A stretch of 64,000 nucleotides of DNA from Phycisphaerae bacterium. Lineage in GTDB: Bacteria; Planctomycetota; Phycisphaerae; UBA1845; Fen-1342. The notes under the pieces were generated by a model. The model had not been told where the DNA came from. It saw only the letters and a program-made list of their open reading frames with translations, and searched no databases. The stretch is taken from positions 1 to 64,000 of the forward strand of contig JAJVHV010000016.1 in NCBI GenBank assembly GCA_022072445.1, given 5' to 3'. The translations under genes and the position numbers were made by a program. This document shows positions 62,699-64,000 of this stretch, in pieces; the first letter of the stretch is position 1, and the number at the start of each line of letters is the position of its first letter.

Positions 62699-64000
62699 TG
62701 ACTCGTGGCGTCATCATCGTGCTCAGCATCGGCCTGGCCGTACTCGCCGGCGGGTGTCGGCGCGATCCAACCCCGCCTGACGCTTCCAAGGCGGCGGGCG
62801 CGAGCGGACAGCCGGCGGCGCCCGTCACGAATCGCGTCGAAGTGCCCGACACCGTGCGTCGCAATCTTGGCATCACGTTCGCGAAGGCCGAAGTGCGGCC
62901 GGTCGCGCAGACGATTCGCGTGCCGGGGCGATTCGAATTGCTTCCGGATGGTCGCCGCGAGTATCGCACGATGCTGGGTGGGCAGGTGGAATTGCTCGTC
63001 AAGCAGTTTCAGCAGGTCGAACTGGGCACGTTGCTCTTTCGGCTCGACTCGCCGCCATGGCGCGACCTGCAACTGAAACTCGCCGAGGCGGAGGCGCAGA
63101 TTCGCGAGGGCACCAAGCGGGTCGAGATGATCGCTCCGATGCGCGAAGCACACGAGCGACATCACGCGGCGATTGACCACACGGTGACACTGTTGACCGC
63201 GCGGGCGGAACGCCTGGAGAAGGGGCAGGCCGCCGGGAGCGTCAGCGCCGAAGAAATCGGCCCCGTGCAAACTTCGCTCGCGCAAGCGCGTTCAGATCTC
63301 GCAGAAGTGATGGAGAAGGAAACCGAACTGGGCGTTCGGGCGGTGGAAGTTACATCGCAGCTCGAAGCGGCGCGCGTGCGTTTTGACCTGCTGTTGGACA
63401 GCGCCGCCACAGTGCTGGGAATCGAAAAGGCGAAGCTGCAAGCGCCCACCGGGTCGGAGCCCGACTCGCTACCGCTCTGGCGGACGCGCGAGCATGTTGA
63501 AGTCGTCGCCGGCGCGCCGGGCTTCGTCGAGGCGATTCACATCACCAACGGCGGGTGGGCGGCGGAGACGAATCTCGTTCTGACGACCGTGCAACCGGAC
63601 CAGATTCGCTTCCATGCGCACGCAATGCAGAGCGATCTCGGTCGCCTGCGCGACGGGCTGACGGCGCGCGTGGCCCCGCCCAAGGCGGACTCGATTGCGC
63701 TGCAGGACACGATGGAAGGCACGCTGACTGTGGGTCTCAGCGGGGACACCGATCAACGCACGGTCGATCTCTATCTGACTCCGTCACGACTCAGCGCGTG
63801 GGCGCGACCGGGGGTCTCGGCGCATATGGAAGTCATCGTCGCGGGCGGTTCGCCCGAGCTGGCGATTCCGCTCTCCGCCGTGATCCAGGACGGCCTCAAC
63901 AAAATCCTGTTCCGGCGCGATCCGAAGCACCCCGACAAGGTGATTCGAATCGCCGACGCCGACCTGGGCGACAACGACGGCCGATGGGTCGTCGTGAAGA
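62698..64000 (+). CDS. RND efflux periplasmic adaptor (CusB/CzcB-like), partial
   Basis: A partial gene cut by the window end; 434 codons are visible. The ATG at 62698 overlaps the preceding stop and follows GGAGGATG. The N terminus is a lipoprotein-like signal (MTRGVIIVLSIGLAVLAGGC). VEVPDTVRRNLGITFAKAEV and VRVPGRFE-like TIRVPGRFE open the membrane-fusion-protein barrel. GGQVELLVKQFQQVELGTLLF is the lipoyl-like domain. A long coiled-coil region (LKLAEAEAQIREGTKRVEM) and then beta-barrel strands follow. It should connect the TolC-like channel to an inner-membrane RND pump expected just beyond 64000. Confidence 0.87.
   Translation, partial: MTRGVIIVLSIGLAVLAGGCRRDPTPPDASKAAGASGQPAAPVTNRVEVPDTVRRNLGITFAKAEVRPVAQTIRVPGRFELLPDGRREYRTMLGGQVELLVKQFQQVELGTLLFRLDSPPWRDLQLKLAEAEAQIREGTKRVEMIAPMREAHERHHAAIDHTVTLLTARAERLEKGQAAGSVSAEEIGPVQTSLAQARSDLAEVMEKETELGVRAVEVTSQLEAARVRFDLLLDSAATVLGIEKAKLQAPTGSEPDSLPLWRTREHVEVVAGAPGFVEAIHITNGGWAAETNLVLTTVQPDQIRFHAHAMQSDLGRLRDGLTARVAPPKADSIALQDTMEGTLTVGLSGDTDQRTVDLYLTPSRLSAWARPGVSAHMEVIVAGGSPELAIPLSAVIQDGLNKILFRRDPKHPDKVIRIADADLGDNDGRWVVVK

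Noticed and set aside
1-64000. tRNA or rRNA genes
   Set aside because: I saw no cloverleaf-like segments with T-loop consensus and no rRNA signature on reading both strands; short GGTTCGA-like matches belong to hairpin flanks or coding DNA.

Overview
The window is GC-rich, densely coded and most likely chromosomal DNA of a Planctomycetota bacterium, probably of a Phycisphaerae-like lineage. Three things suggest this: dockerin-like C-terminal tails of the GD-NCD-VDFDDVDPLV type on secreted proteins, secreted proteins with planctomycete-style Cys repeats, and the MKSWE...VYKWCQ CII-like regulator. No rRNA, tRNA, phage, IS transposase or CRISPR was seen. The assignment rests on recognised protein features, not on a search.

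Layout. 0.2-4.0 kb: a plus-strand cluster of secreted proteins with three related beta-rich members, one of them short, and a dockerin-tailed protein. 4.2-8.3 kb: trehalose locus, otsA then an otsB-GH15 fusion joined by a stop/start overlap. 8.6-15.1 kb: minus-strand run with a molybdopterin oxidoreductase, a nucleotidyltransferase, gatB, a GNAT acetyltransferase and a CII-like DNA-binding protein. 15.4-26.7 kb: housekeeping and stress genes (superoxide dismutase, periplasmic carbonic anhydrase, DUF192 lipoprotein, SpoIIE-type phosphatase, thioredoxin, pheA, glpX, an alkaline-phosphatase-fold enzyme, a VIT/vWA protein). 27-38.6 kb: methyltransferase, Cys-repeat secreted protein, S1/P1-type nuclease, PrkA kinase, prfB with a programmed +1 frameshift, and a large CHASE/PAS/GAF hybrid histidine kinase. 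38.7-42.8 kb: M12-like metalloprotease with LamG domains and dockerin tail, and family 4 uracil-DNA glycosylase. 42.8-44.0 kb: a 1.1 kb non-coding hairpin array. 44.0-49.8 kb: polyprenyl synthase, DUF72 protein, a structured intergenic element, a UbiA-type prenyltransferase, a Flp pilin, a lipoprotein hydrolase and rsmA. 49.8-59.0 kb: minus-strand uvrB, DtxR/MntR-type regulator, a MAF/CgeB-like glycosyltransferase, a methyltransferase, an esterase and a TlpA fusion. 59-64 kb: a broken receiver domain, an SDR protein, and the start of a metal-efflux operon (His-rich protein, TolC-like lipoprotein, RND adaptor) running off the window.

The most unusual non-coding signal is a set of dispersed stem-loops lying mostly between genes. 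Stem sequences differ between copies but stay paired, and the tetraloop reads GNNA in one orientation in nearly all copies. One family occurs singly (4.1 kb), as an inverted pair (0.14 kb) and as an array of about a dozen hairpins (42.84-43.97 kb). It resembles REP/REPIN elements, but no RAYT transposase is in the window. A second oddity is a set of four in-frame insertions made of 8-nt microsatellite repeats inside the molybdopterin oxidoreductase.
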